DNA of 64,000 nt, taken from NCBI RefSeq assembly GCF_026153205.1, contig NZ_JAPFBW010000014.1, forward strand, positions 97,465 through 161,464. Direction: 5' to 3'. The notes under the pieces were generated by a model. It was not told the origin of the DNA. It did no database searches and saw nothing but the letters and a program-made list of their open reading frames with translations. This DNA comes from Aquabacterium sp. A7-Y (GTDB taxonomy: Bacteria > Pseudomonadota > Gammaproteobacteria > Burkholderiales > Burkholderiaceae_C). The translations under genes and the position numbers were made by a program. Positions 28,420 through 37,045 of the stretch are shown here, piece after piece (position 1 is the first letter of the stretch; every line of letters begins with the position of its first letter).

Positions 28420-29148
28420 TCACAGCGGCACGGTGCGCAGGCGCTGGTCGATTTCCTTCACCTTGTGGGGCGCTGCCTCGTCGCCGTTGCGGGCGGCGGC
28501 GTCGTACCAGTAGCGCGCGATGCGCAGGTCCTGCTCGACGCCGTGGCCGGACTCGTACATCGAGGCCAGCAGATATTGCGCTCCGACATCGCCGCCCTGG
28601 GCGGCGCGCCGGTACCACTCGGCCGCCTGGGCCGGGTCCTTGGCGATGCCCCGGCCGAGGTAGTAGGCGGTCGCGAGCGAGACCTGTGCGTCGATGTGGC
28701 CGTGCTGGGCTGCACGCTGGTACCAGGACACCGCGCGCGGCTGGTCTGGCGGGCCGGCCACGCCCAGCTCGTAGAACTGGCCCAGCGCATATTCGGACCG
28801 CACGAAACCCTGCGCCGCCGACTGCTCCAGCAGCCGCACCGCCTCGCCCTTGTCGGGTCGCGCGGCCTCGTCCAGGACGTGCATCATCGCCAGGTTGTAG
28901 CGCCCCACCGGGCTGCCCTTGCCGGCCAGGGCCCGGAAGCGCTGTTCCGCCTCGGCGTAGCGGCCCGCTTCGTACACCGCCAGTGCCTCGGCGATCTCGC
29001 TGCGCTCCAGGCGGTGGCGCTCGACCGACTCCGGGTCGCCGAGTGCGGCGCGGGCCGCGCCCGTGCCGGCCGCCCGGGCCGGGCTGCTGCCCCAGGCCAG
29101 GCAGCCGGCCAGGATCGTCAGGATGACGGAACGGCGGCTGGGACGCAT
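28420..29148 (-). CDS. Secreted Sel1-repeat (TPR-like) protein
   Basis: A 242-residue protein with an export signal (SVILTILAGCLAWGSSPARAA) and at least four Sel1-like repeats of about 36 residues from residue 75 on: the repeating A-x-x-W(Y)-x-x-A-A-x-x-G-x-x-x-A-Q-x-x-L-A pattern, for example AVSWYQRAAQHGHIDAQ and AAEWYRRAAQGGDVGAQ. Such repeats bind other proteins; the partner is unknown. A good SD, AGGAGG, precedes the ATG. The gene interrupts the otherwise conserved ybeD-lipB-lipA order on the opposite strand, so it may be a later insertion. Confidence 0.82.
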   Translation of the reverse strand: MRPSRRSVILTILAGCLAWGSSPARAAGTGAARAALGDPESVERHRLERSEIAEALAVYEAGRYAEAEQRFRALAGKGSPVGRYNLAMMHVLDEAARPDKGEAVRLLEQSAAQGFVRSEYALGQFYELGVAGPPDQPRAVSWYQRAAQHGHIDAQVSLATAYYLGRGIAKDPAQAAEWYRRAAQGGDVGAQYLLASMYESGHGVEQDLRIARYWYDAAARNGDEAAPHKVKEIDQRLRTVPL

Positions 29149-29265
29149 GCTGCCTCCTGGGTGTGACGAACGCGGTGCTTGCATTCTGGCGCGGATACCG
29201 GGTTCCGGACAGCCCCACAGGCCGGCCGGTCGGCCCGGGGAGGCTCCGCTACACTGGCCGCCGCC

Positions 29266-29928
29266 ATGGACATCCGAGTGCTCGGGCGCGTCGATTACGC
29301 CGCCACCTATGACGCAATGCGCACCTTCACCGACGGGCGCGACGACGGTACGCCCGACCAGCTGTGGCTGTGCGAGCACGCGCCGGTCTACACACTGGGT
29401 CAGGCCGGCAAGCCGGAACACGTGCTGAACCCGCGGCAGATCGAGGTGGTGCAGACCGACCGGGGCGGGCAGGTGACCTACCACGGCCCCGGGCAAGTGG
29501 TCGCCTACCCCCTGGTGGACCTGCGCCGGCTCGGCATCTTCGTGAAGGAATACGTGTTCCGGCTGGAAACTGCGCTGATCCAGACCCTCAACAGCTGGGA
29601 CATCACCGGGCACCGGGTGGCAGGCGCCCCGGGCATCTATGTCAGCCTGGCGGCTCCCTCCAGCCACGGCCAGTTGACCGGCCCGCGCCCCGATCCTTTC
29701 GCCGGGCTGGGCAAGATCGCGGCGCTGGGCATCAAGATCACCCGCCACCGCACCTACCACGGCGTGGCGCTCAACGTCGCGATGGATCTGAGCCCCTTCG
29801 ACGGGATCAACCCTTGCGGTTACGCAGGACTGCGCAGCGTGGACTTGGCTACACTCGGGGTTTCCACCGACTGGGGCACCGCCGCCGCTCGCCTTGGCGA
29901 GCGTTTGGCGACACACTTGAGCCCCTGA
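29266..29928 (+). CDS. lipB: Octanoyl-[acyl-carrier-protein]:protein octanoyltransferase
   Basis: LipB moves octanoyl groups from ACP to the lipoyl domains of 2-oxoacid dehydrogenases and the H protein. The 220-residue product shows [19 protein letters not shown], then the signature [20 protein letters not shown], and [18 protein letters not shown], where the catalytic Lys is in GKIAALGIK and the Cys in INPCGY. TACACT at 29250-29255 could be its -10, leaving a leader of only a few bases. lipA follows 45 bases downstream. Confidence 0.95.
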   Translation: MDIRVLGRVDYAATYDAMRTFTDGRDDGTPDQLWLCEHAPVYTLGQAGKPEHVLNPRQIEVVQTDRGGQVTYHGPGQVVAYPLVDLRRLGIFVKEYVFRLETALIQTLNSWDITGHRVAGAPGIYVSLAAPSSHGQLTGPRPDPFAGLGKIAALGIKITRHRTYHGVALNVAMDLSPFDGINPCGYAGLRSVDLATLGVSTDWGTAAARLGERLATHLSP

Positions 29929-29973
29929 CGCCCAGCCTGCCGTCAAGCGCGGGCGAGCCTGGAGAGTTCCGAG

Positions 29974-30957
29974 ATGTCGACCCCCAACGTCGTCCACGCG
30001 GCCCAAGACGCGGCCTCCTACGACGCCACCGCGAAACAAAAAGCCCAAGCCAAGACCGCCCGCATCCCGATCAAGGTCGTGGCCGCGGAGCAGCTCAAGA
30101 AGCCCGACTGGATCCGCGTCAAGGCCGGCTCGCCGTCGACGCGCTTCTACGAGATCAAGCAGATCCTGCGCGAGCACAAGCTGCACACCGTCTGCGAGGA
30201 AGCGTCCTGCCCCAACATCGGCGAATGTTTCGGCAAGGGCACCGCGACCTTCATGATCATGGGCGACAAGTGCACGCGGCGCTGTCCCTTCTGTGATGTC
30301 GGTCACGGCCGGCCCGATCCGCTCGACGCCGAGGAGCCGCTCAACCTTGCCAAGACCATCGCGGCGCTGAAGCTCAAGTACGTGGTCGTCACCAGCGTCG
30401 ACCGCGATGACCTGCGCGACGGCGGCGCGGCCCACTTCGTCGAGTGCATCCGCAAGACCCGCGAGCTCTCGCCCGAGACGCGCATCGAGATCCTCACGCC
30501 CGACTTCCGCGGCCGCCTGGACCGCGCGCTGGACATCCTGAAGGCCGCGCCGCCCGACGTGATGAACCACAACCTCGAAACCGCGCCGCGGCTCTACAAG
30601 GAAGCGCGGCCCGGCTCGGACTACCAGTTCTCGCTCAACCTGCTCAAGCGCTTCAAGGAGTTCGCGCCCGAGGTGCCGACCAAGAGCGGCATCATGGTCG
30701 GCCTGGGCGAGACCGACGAGGAAATCCTCCAGGTCATGCGCGACATGCGCGCGCATGACATCGACATGTTGACGATCGGCCAGTACCTCGCGCCCAGCGG
30801 GCACCACTTGCCGGTGCGCCGCTACGTGCACCCCGACACCTTCCGGATGTTCGAGGAAAAAGCCTACGAGATGGGCTTCACGCACGCCGCGGTCGGCGCC
30901 ATGGTGCGCTCCAGCTACCACGCCGACCAGCAGGCGCACGAAGCCGGCGTGGTCTAG
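29974..30957 (+). CDS. lipA: Lipoyl synthase
   Basis: Radical-SAM enzyme that inserts two sulfurs into the octanoyl chain made by LipB. The 327-residue protein carries both Fe-S motifs: the auxiliary cluster [12 protein letters not shown] (about 74-85) and the radical-[11 protein letters not shown] (about 101-108), and the C-terminal RSSYHAD with the serine ligand of the auxiliary cluster. SD GGAGAG lies nine bases before the ATG. An intrinsic terminator follows 26 bases after the stop. Confidence 0.97.
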   Translation: MSTPNVVHAAQDAASYDATAKQKAQAKTARIPIKVVAAEQLKKPDWIRVKAGSPSTRFYEIKQILREHKLHTVCEEASCPNIGECFGKGTATFMIMGDKCTRRCPFCDVGHGRPDPLDAEEPLNLAKTIAALKLKYVVVTSVDRDDLRDGGAAHFVECIRKTRELSPETRIEILTPDFRGRLDRALDILKAAPPDVMNHNLETAPRLYKEARPGSDYQFSLNLLKRFKEFAPEVPTKSGIMVGLGETDEEILQVMRDMRAHDIDMLTIGQYLAPSGHHLPVRRYVHPDTFRMFEEKAYEMGFTHAAVGAMVRSSYHADQQAHEAGVV

Positions 30958-30982
30958 GCGCCGGCCCCCGCCTCACCGACGC

Positions 30983-31011
30983 AACGGGCAGTTCGAGGCT
31001 GCCCGTTTTGC
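30983..31011 (+). terminator. Intrinsic terminator of lipA
   Basis: AACGGGCAG (30983-30991) pairs with CTGCCCGTT (30999-31007); TTTTG follows. Good stem with a short T-run at the start of the 361-base gap before the oxidase gene. Apart from this and the promoter at 31213 I see nothing else in the gap. Confidence 0.8.
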
Positions 31012-31212
31012 TGCGTGCCGGGGCTTGCGTTTCCTGGCGTCTGCGCAGCCGGTTTGCGGAATTGCATCGGATGTAAAAAGCTTCTGAGCGGCCTCGGCGG
31101 AGCGCCAAAAAACCTGCCCTGGAATGGCTGTGCCCGGATTGCACCGTCACACCGCGCTCCTGCTGGCCTGCTCTGTGTTTGCTGTGCTGGCCGGAGAAGC
31201 AGTTCCGCGGCG

Positions 31213-31241
31213 TTGAAATCACACCCTACAAAGACTATGTT
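31213..31241 (+). promoter_or_regulatory. Sigma-70 promoter of the copper oxidase operon
   Basis: TTGAAA (31213-31218; five of six) and TATGTT (31236-31241; four of six) with exactly 17 bases between. The predicted start near 31248 gives a leader of about 70 bases. This is among the best sigma-70 promoters in the window and sits in an otherwise low-feature gap. Confidence 0.65.
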
Positions 31242-31318
31242 TCTCTCGCTACAAGATGTGGCTCGGCTCGGCTTGGCGTTTGCCACCACGGGCCGCCACA
31301 GACGCCGGGGAGGCAGAG

Positions 31319-33664
31319 ATGAACAGGTCGATGACATGGAGAGTCCCGCTTTGCCTGGCGGGACTTGCATTCGGTCCGGCTGCCCTCGGGCAGGTCGCGA
31401 CCGCCTACACCACCTTGGTCGTGCAGCACAGCGGGAAGTGCGTGCGCATCCTGGGCGACAGCGGCGGCGGCGGACCCGGTGCCGCGGCGATGCAGTACGG
31501 CTGCGAGGGGGCGAACCAGGACAGCTGGACGCTGGAGCCGGTCGGTACCGCCTTTCGCATCGTCCAGCGGGGCAGCAGGCAGTGTCTGTCGGTCCAGGGC
31601 GCCATGCTGGGCGACGACGCGCCCGTGCAGCAGTTGCGCTGCGAGGACCGTGGCAACCAGCTCTGGAACCTGGTGCGCGAAGGCGCGGTCTGGCGGCTGA
31701 GGGCACTCCACAGCGGACGCTGCCTGGACGTCCGCGGCGGATCCCTCGCTGACAGCGCCCGCATGGTGCAATCGAGCTGCAGAGCCGTGCCGAGCCAGGC
31801 CTTCGTGTTCTCCTCGCGGATGTTCGATCCGCAAACGCCGGCCAGTGTGGTGGCTCGCCACAGCGGTATGTGCCTGCAGGTGCGCGACGGCGGGACGGCG
31901 CAGGACACCCCGGTGGTCCAGGTGCCGTGCAACGGCGCGGCCGCGCCCCACGAGCGCTGGCGCCTGGAAGCGGAAGCCAGCGGCTGGCGCCTCATCGCCG
32001 AGCACACCGGCCAGTGCCTGTCGGTGGCCGGCGCGTCGCGCAGCGCCTCGGCAGCGGTGGTCCAACTGCCCTGCGGCGGCGCGCAGCATCAGCACTGGCG
32101 CCTGCGAGCAGGCCCGCGCGGGTATCAGCTGGTGGCCTCGCACAGCGGGATGTGCCTCGATGTCGAGGGCGGCTCGCGCACCAGCGGTGCCCGGCTCATC
32201 CAGTACGGCTGCCACTCGCGCGACAACCAGCGCTGGCACCTGGCCCTGCCGACCCAGCCGGCCCTCTGGAGCGGGGTCATTCCGCTGAGTATCGTGCCGG
32301 TCGCCGCCGCCCACCTGCCCGACGGCCGGCTGCTGACCTGGTCGGCCTATGACCGACTCAACTTCGGCGGCGACTACGGCTACACCTACACGGTCTTTTT
32401 CGACCCGGTCACCGCCACCGGCAGCGAGCGGCTGGTCAGCGAGACCAGCCACGACATGTTCTGCCCCGGCATCGCCAACCTCGCCGACGGCCGCATCCTG
32501 GTCAACGGCGGCAGCAGCACGGCCCGCACCAGCATCTACGACCCCGCCAGCAACAGCTGGAGTGCCGAGGCACCGATGAACATCGGGCGCGGCTACCAGG
32601 GCACGACACTGATGTCCGACGGCTCGGTGCTGACCCTGGGCGGCTCCTGGAGCGGCGGCATGGGCGGCAAGGACGGCGAGCGCTGGAAGGCCGGCGAGGG
32701 CTGGGTCCCGCTGCCGGGCGTGCCGGTCGGGCCCATCCTGGCCGACGACCCGGAAGGAATCTACCGGGCCGACAACCACCTGTGGCTGCTGACGATGGCC
32801 GGCGGCCGGGTGCTGCACGCCGGCCCCAGCCCGAACATGAACTGGATCGACGGCCGCGGCCAGGGCAGCATCACGTCAGCCGGTCGGCGCGCCGACGATC
32901 CCTACAGCATGAACGGCACCGCCTCGCTCTACAACGTCGGGCGCATCCTCACGGTGGGCGGCGCGCCGGCCTACCAGCGCGGGTTGGCCACCGCCAACGC
33001 CCATGTGATCGAGCACAACGGCAGCGACCTGTCGGTCCGGCGCACCGCGTCGATGGCCTATACCCGCGGCATGCACAACAGCGTGGTGCTGCCCAACGGC
33101 GAGGTGGTGGTGATCGGCGGCGTCGCCGTTCCCGCCTCTTTCACCGATGCGCGCTCGGTGCTGGTGCCAGAGCTGTGGGACCCGCGCACCGAAACCTTCA
33201 GCCGCCTGCCGCCCATGCGCACCCCGCGCAACTACCACAGCGTGGCGCTGCTGCTGACCGACGGTCGCGTTTTTGCCGGCGGTGGCGGGCTGTGCGGCAG
33301 CTGCCCGGTCAACCACCCGAATGCCGAGATCCTCACGCCACCCTACCTGCTCAATGCCGACGGCAGCCCAGCCGCGCGCCCGTCCATCACGGCAGCGCCC
33401 GCCACGGCGGCCTTGGGCGCGAGCATCAACGTGAGCACCGACGGCCCGGTGCCGGAGTTCGCGCTGATCCGCATGTCCTCCGTCACGCACACCGTCAACA
33501 ACGACCAGCGGCGCATTCCGCTGCGCGCGCTGACGGCCGACGGTCGCAGCTACATCTTGAAGCTGCCGAGCGATCCCGGGGTGGCCCTGCCCGGCTACTA
33601 CATGCTGTTCGCACTCAACAGCCAGGGTGTGCCCAGCGTGGCGCGGGTGATCCGGATCGCTTGA
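31319..33664 (+). CDS. Secreted copper-radical oxidase (galactose oxidase-like) with ricin-type lectin repeats
   Basis: A 781-residue secreted protein: signal peptide to about 25, two beta-trefoil ricin-type lectin regions (about 28-165 and 178-318, with repeated SGxCLxV and QxWxL units), then a kelch beta-propeller oxidase domain and an all-beta C-terminal domain. All residues of the copper-radical site are present: Cys382 (HDMFCPG) and Tyr426 (RGYQG) for the Tyr-Cys cofactor, stacking Trp444 (GSWSGG), Tyr639-His640 (NYHS) and His724 (THTVN). Spacing Cys-Tyr (44) and Tyr-Trp (18) equals that of Fusarium galactose oxidase (228, 272, 290). It should oxidise a primary alcohol or aldehyde and make H2O2; the sugar or glycan substrate is unknown. 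SD is GGGGAGG. A cytochrome and a SCO chaperone gene follow. Confidence 0.88.
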   Translation: MNRSMTWRVPLCLAGLAFGPAALGQVATAYTTLVVQHSGKCVRILGDSGGGGPGAAAMQYGCEGANQDSWTLEPVGTAFRIVQRGSRQCLSVQGAMLGDDAPVQQLRCEDRGNQLWNLVREGAVWRLRALHSGRCLDVRGGSLADSARMVQSSCRAVPSQAFVFSSRMFDPQTPASVVARHSGMCLQVRDGGTAQDTPVVQVPCNGAAAPHERWRLEAEASGWRLIAEHTGQCLSVAGASRSASAAVVQLPCGGAQHQHWRLRAGPRGYQLVASHSGMCLDVEGGSRTSGARLIQYGCHSRDNQRWHLALPTQPALWSGVIPLSIVPVAAAHLPDGRLLTWSAYDRLNFGGDYGYTYTVFFDPVTATGSERLVSETSHDMFCPGIANLADGRILVNGGSSTARTSIYDPASNSWSAEAPMNIGRGYQGTTLMSDGSVLTLGGSWSGGMGGKDGERWKAGEGWVPLPGVPVGPILADDPEGIYRADNHLWLLTMAGGRVLHAGPSPNMNWIDGRGQGSITSAGRRADDPYSMNGTASLYNVGRILTVGGAPAYQRGLATANAHVIEHNGSDLSVRRTASMAYTRGMHNSVVLPNGEVVVIGGVAVPASFTDARSVLVPELWDPRTETFSRLPPMRTPRNYHSVALLLTDGRVFAGGGGLCGSCPVNHPNAEILTPPYLLNADGSPAARPSITAAPATAALGASINVSTDGPVPEFALIRMSSVTHTVNNDQRRIPLRALTADGRSYILKLPSDPGVALPGYYMLFALNSQGVPSVARVIRIA

Positions 33665-33678
33665 GCGGCGCGGCGGCG

Positions 33679-34221
33679 ATGTGGAGCCCCCTGTCCTGCC
33701 GGCGCCGCGCCTGGCTGGGAACGGCCGCAGCGGTGCTCGCGCTGGGGTCGCTGCCCGCGGCGGCCGTCCCGCCCGGGCTGGAGAGCTTGGCCGAGCCGGA
33801 CCTCGCTGACGTGGCCCTCGGCCGTGCGCTGTTCAACGGCCACCGGCCGCTGCTCGGCCGCATCGCAGGTCATGACGCAACACTGCCGGCAGCAGTCTCC
33901 GCCTGCACCGGCTGCCATCGCCCGCGCACCGGGCTGGGGACGCAACTCGGCGCTGCCGCGGCGGCGTCCTTCGGTCCCGAGCTGAGCCGCGCCTTCCTGT
34001 TGCAGGCGCTGCCACGCCGCAACGGCCCGCCGTCCGCCTACACCACCGCCTCGCTGTGCGAGGCCTTGCGCACCGGCGTGGACCCGGCCTTTGTCACGCT
34101 GCTGCCCAGCATGCCGCGCTACCAGATGAGCGACGCCGAGTGTCGTGCGCTGTGGTCCTACCTGACCGCAGCGCCCGCATCCCGAGCCGGCGTGCCGGAG
34201 GAAGCAGGCGATGAAAACTGA
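33679..34221 (+). CDS. Small c-type cytochrome in the copper oxidase operon
   Basis: A 180-residue exported protein: Arg-rich start then a hydrophobic signal (AWLGTAAAVLALGSLPAAAV), and one heme site C76-T-G-C79-H80. Met145 and Met150 in PSMPRYQMS are candidates for the sixth ligand. It probably carries electrons in the periplasm, but no partner domain is fused. The start is 14 bases after the oxidase stop, and the gene overlaps the SCO gene by 11 bases, so the three are one unit. Oxidases of this class use O2 and need no cytochrome, so its role here (cofactor maturation, peroxide handling or a further oxidation step) is open. Confidence 0.78.
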   Translation: MWSPLSCRRRAWLGTAAAVLALGSLPAAAVPPGLESLAEPDLADVALGRALFNGHRPLLGRIAGHDATLPAAVSACTGCHRPRTGLGTQLGAAAAASFGPELSRAFLLQALPRRNGPPSAYTTASLCEALRTGVDPAFVTLLPSMPRYQMSDAECRALWSYLTAAPASRAGVPEEAGDEN

Positions 34222-34813
34222 GGCGGGCCGCGAAGCCGGTCGGCGCCGCTGCCTGGCCTGGCTCACCGGCCTGCTCGCCCTCACGCGGGCCGCATCGGCC
34301 CACGAGGACATGGGGCCGGTGGAGCCGGCGCGCCCGGCGCCCGATCTGCCGCTGCGGCTCGATGACGGCGGGGTGACCCGCCTGCCGGCCCTGCTGGCCG
34401 GGCAGACCACCGCGTTGCAGTTCATGTTCACTGGCTGCAGCTCCATCTGCCCCGTGCAGGGTGTCCTGTTCGGCGAGGCCCAGGCCCTCCTGCTGCAGGC
34501 GGCGCGCCGCCAGGCGGGACCCGGCGTGCAGCTGCTGTCGCTCAGCATCGATCCGCTCGGCGACGACCCGCCCCGGCTGGCGGCCTGGCGACGCCAACAT
34601 GGCGCCACGGCACGCTGGCGCGCCGCCGTGCCGCCGGCCTTGAGTGCCGGCCGCGTCCTGAGGAGCTTCGATGCCGGGCAACGCGACGACGACCAGCACA
34701 CCACCCAGGTTTATCTCTTCGATCGCCTGGCCCGGCTCGTCTGGCGCACCGGCGAGCTGCCGACGGGCGCCGAGATCGCTGCCATCGCGCTGCGCATCGA
34801 CGCGCGCGGCTGA
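34211..34813 (+). CDS. SCO1/SenC-family copper chaperone
   Basis: A 200-residue thioredoxin-fold protein with an export signal and the SCO copper site: Cys76 and Cys80 in GCSSICPVQG and His163 in QHTTQVYLFD. SCO proteins deliver copper to cytochrome oxidase CuA; here there is no oxidase subunit, and the only copper enzyme nearby is the radical oxidase at the head of the operon, so that is its likely client. A precedent from memory is Streptomyces, where a Sco protein supplies copper to the radical oxidase GlxA. It overlaps the cytochrome gene by 11 bases. Confidence 0.85.
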   Translation: MKTEAGREAGRRRCLAWLTGLLALTRAASAHEDMGPVEPARPAPDLPLRLDDGGVTRLPALLAGQTTALQFMFTGCSSICPVQGVLFGEAQALLLQAARRQAGPGVQLLSLSIDPLGDDPPRLAAWRRQHGATARWRAAVPPALSAGRVLRSFDAGQRDDDQHTTQVYLFDRLARLVWRTGELPTGAEIAAIALRIDARG

Positions 34814-34881
34814 GCAGGGCTGGCGTGGCGTCGCTCCGCCGCGGCGCCGATACACTGCCGCCTGACGCTCCGTTTCCTTAC

Positions 34882-35580
34882 ATGAGTCACGACGCCCCTT
34901 CCCTCAGCCTGCGCCGCTACGGCGCCTCGCCCGGCAGCCACAGCCACACGCACTTCCAGCTGCTGTGGGGCTGGCGGGGCGCGCTCGAGCTGGAGGTCGA
35001 GGGACGCGGCGCACGCATGACGGCTGGCCGGCTGGCGGTGATCGCGCCCGGCGACCGGCACGACTTCTGGGCCCCCCGCGGCAGCAGCTGTTTTGTGGTG
35101 GACTGCGGCGAGCTGCCACAGCTGGGCCGCCTGGCAGGCCGCGTGGTCGACGCCGGGCCCGCGACCCTGGACCTGTTGCGTTTCCTGGCCGCCCATCCCG
35201 GGCTGGAGGCGGTGCAGCGCGGCGCCGCCGAGCTGCTGCTGTCCACCTTGCCCGCGGCGCCCGACGCGGGCCGCGCCCGGCGCCGCATCGACTGGCCGGC
35301 ACTGGACGCATGGATCGATGCCCACCTGGCCGAGCCGGTCTCGGTCGCGCGCCTGGCGCTGCTCGCCTGCCTGAGTCCCTCGCAGTTCGCCGCCCGCTGC
35401 GTCGAGGAAACCGGGCTGGCGCCGATGGCCTATGTGCGCGGGCGCCGCCTGCGGCAGGCACGCGGGTTGCGGGCGCAGGGCTGGCAGGTGCAGCAGATCG
35501 CCAGCCACTGCGGCTACCGCTCGCCCTCGGCCCTGACCGCCGCCTTGCGGCGCGACGCCGACGCGAATCGCGACGCCTGA
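34882..35580 (+). CDS. AraC-family transcriptional regulator
   Basis: A 232-residue regulator with an N-terminal cupin-like sensor (HSHTHFQLLWGWRGALELEVEG, with His-x-His) and a C-terminal AraC double helix-turn-helix (about 145-228), including LLACLSPSQFAARCVEETGLAPMAYVRGRRLRQA-type helices and IASHCGYRSPSALTAALRRD. The ATG at 34882 gives the standard length. TACACT about 28 bases upstream may be a -10. It lies directly before a DMT exporter gene on the same strand, which is its likely target. Confidence 0.86.
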   Translation: MSHDAPSLSLRRYGASPGSHSHTHFQLLWGWRGALELEVEGRGARMTAGRLAVIAPGDRHDFWAPRGSSCFVVDCGELPQLGRLAGRVVDAGPATLDLLRFLAAHPGLEAVQRGAAELLLSTLPAAPDAGRARRRIDWPALDAWIDAHLAEPVSVARLALLACLSPSQFAARCVEETGLAPMAYVRGRRLRQARGLRAQGWQVQQIASHCGYRSPSALTAALRRDADANRDA

Positions 35581-35663
35581 GGCGCGGGAACCGTCGTTGC
35601 GCGACGATACGGCGTGCTTGCGCGCCGGCACCACGGCCCGAGAGGCCCTAAGCTCGCCTCACG

Positions 35664-36533
35664 ATGACCCCGCCGAACGCCTCCCTGCACACCTCTTCCG
35701 CCCGCTTCTCGGGCGCGCACGCTTGCGCCCTCGGCGCGATCGCCCTGTGGGCCTCGCTCGCCACGCTGGGCGTGGCGCTGTCCAAGCTCCCGCCCTTCCT
35801 GCTGACCGGCCTGGCACTGCTGATCGGCAGCGTGCCGGCCTGGCCGCGCTGGCGCGAATGGCGGGTGCCCGCGAGCACCCTGGCCCTGGGCCTCTGGGGC
35901 CTGTTCGGCTACCACTTCCTGCTGTTCGTCGCGCTGCGCGATGCGCCACCCGTGGAAGCCAACCTGGTCAACTACCTCTGGCCGCTGCTGATCGTGCTGC
36001 TGTCGCCGCTGCTGCTGCCCGGCACACGCTTGCGCCCGCTGCACCTGGTCGCAGCGCTGGCCGGCTTCGCCGGCGCGGCGATCGCCATCGTGGGCGGGCG
36101 CTCGCTCTCGGGAACATGGTCGTGGGGTTACCTTGCCGCGCTCGGAGCGGCCTTCATGTGGTCCAGCTACTCGCTGATGACCAAACGCGTGGCGGCCTTC
36201 CCGACCTCGGTGATCGGCCTGTTCGGGCTGGTCTCGGGGCTGCTGTCGCTGGCCTGCCACGTCCTGCTGGAGCCCTCGGTCGAGCTCAGCCTGCGCGACT
36301 GGGGCTTGGTCACCGTGATGGGCCTGGGCCCGCTGGGCGCGGCGTTTTTCCTCTGGGACAAGGCCATGAAAACCGGCGACCCGCGCAGCATCGGCATCCT
36401 CAGCTATCTGACGCCGCTGGCCTCGACGACGCTGCTGCTGCTCGTGACCGGGCGCAGCCTGACGACCTGGACCGCGCTGGCGGCAACGCTGATCATCGGC
36501 GCAGCAGTCGTCGGCCTGCGGGCCAGGGGCTGA
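35664..36533 (+). CDS. EamA/DMT-superfamily exporter (YddG-like)
   Basis: A 289-residue inner-membrane protein with ten predicted helices in two EamA repeats. The segment APPVEANLVNYLWPLLIVL near 93-111 is characteristic of the subgroup with aromatic amino acid exporter YddG, and GDPRSIGILSYLTPLASTTLLL is the second-repeat equivalent. It probably exports an amino acid or similar metabolite. The upstream AraC regulator likely controls it. Its stop codon is directly adjacent to the convergent tlpA stop. Confidence 0.85.
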   Translation: MTPPNASLHTSSARFSGAHACALGAIALWASLATLGVALSKLPPFLLTGLALLIGSVPAWPRWREWRVPASTLALGLWGLFGYHFLLFVALRDAPPVEANLVNYLWPLLIVLLSPLLLPGTRLRPLHLVAALAGFAGAAIAIVGGRSLSGTWSWGYLAALGAAFMWSSYSLMTKRVAAFPTSVIGLFGLVSGLLSLACHVLLEPSVELSLRDWGLVTVMGLGPLGAAFFLWDKAMKTGDPRSIGILSYLTPLASTTLLLLVTGRSLTTWTALAATLIIGAAVVGLRARG

Positions 36534-37034
36534 TCAACCCTCGGCCAGGAGCTTCTCGACCAGCTGGTGCAGGGCCGCGAAGTCGGGCTCGCCCAGATAG
36601 CGCTTGACGACTTCCCCGCGCTTGTCGAGCAGGTAGGTGGTGGGCGTGAGCTTGACGTCGCCGAACTGCCTGGCGATCTCGCCGCTGCTGTCGATGCTGA
36701 CCTTGAAAGGAAGCTGGCGCGACTGCGCGAAGTGCGACACGTAGGCCGGCGTGTCGTAGCTCATCGCGACCGCGACGAAGTCCAGGCCGCGGTCGCGGTA
36801 CTTCTGGTAGGTCTCGACCATCTGCGGCATCTCCTTCACGCAGGTGACGCAGCTGGTGGCCCAGAAGTTGACCAGCACCACCTTGCCCTTGAGGTCCGCG
36901 ATGTTGTGGCGGCTGCCGTCGAGCAGCACGTAGTCGACCGCCGGCGCGGTCTCGCGCTGGCCGACGGCCATCCAGCCCGCCACACCCAGCGCCAGGGCAA
37001 CGGCAATGCCGGCCAGATAATGTGTTTTTTTCAT
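36534..37034 (-). CDS. TlpA/ResA-like membrane-anchored thioredoxin
   Basis: A 166-residue protein with an N-terminal membrane anchor (residues 5-25) and a periplasmic thioredoxin domain whose active site reads WATSCVTCVKE (Cys62, Cys65), the CxxC of TlpA/ResA proteins that keep apocytochrome or copper-site thiols reduced. The cis-Pro region is KLTPTTYLLD. Whether it serves cytochrome c maturation is not shown. Its start is only 11 bases from the start of the divergent DUF4197 gene, so each gene's ribosome site or start overlaps the other's promoter. Confidence 0.86.
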   Translation of the reverse strand: MKKTHYLAGIAVALALGVAGWMAVGQRETAPAVDYVLLDGSRHNIADLKGKVVLVNFWATSCVTCVKEMPQMVETYQKYRDRGLDFVAVAMSYDTPAYVSHFAQSRQLPFKVSIDSSGEIARQFGDVKLTPTTYLLDKRGEVVKRYLGEPDFAALHQLVEKLLAEG

Positions 37035-37045
37035 GGAGGGACTCC

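Noticed and set aside
30954..31706. Minus-strand 250-codon frame over the oxidase promoter region
   Set aside because: Covers a good terminator and a good promoter for the other strand and the signal-peptide region of the oxidase; Arg/Pro-rich shadow.
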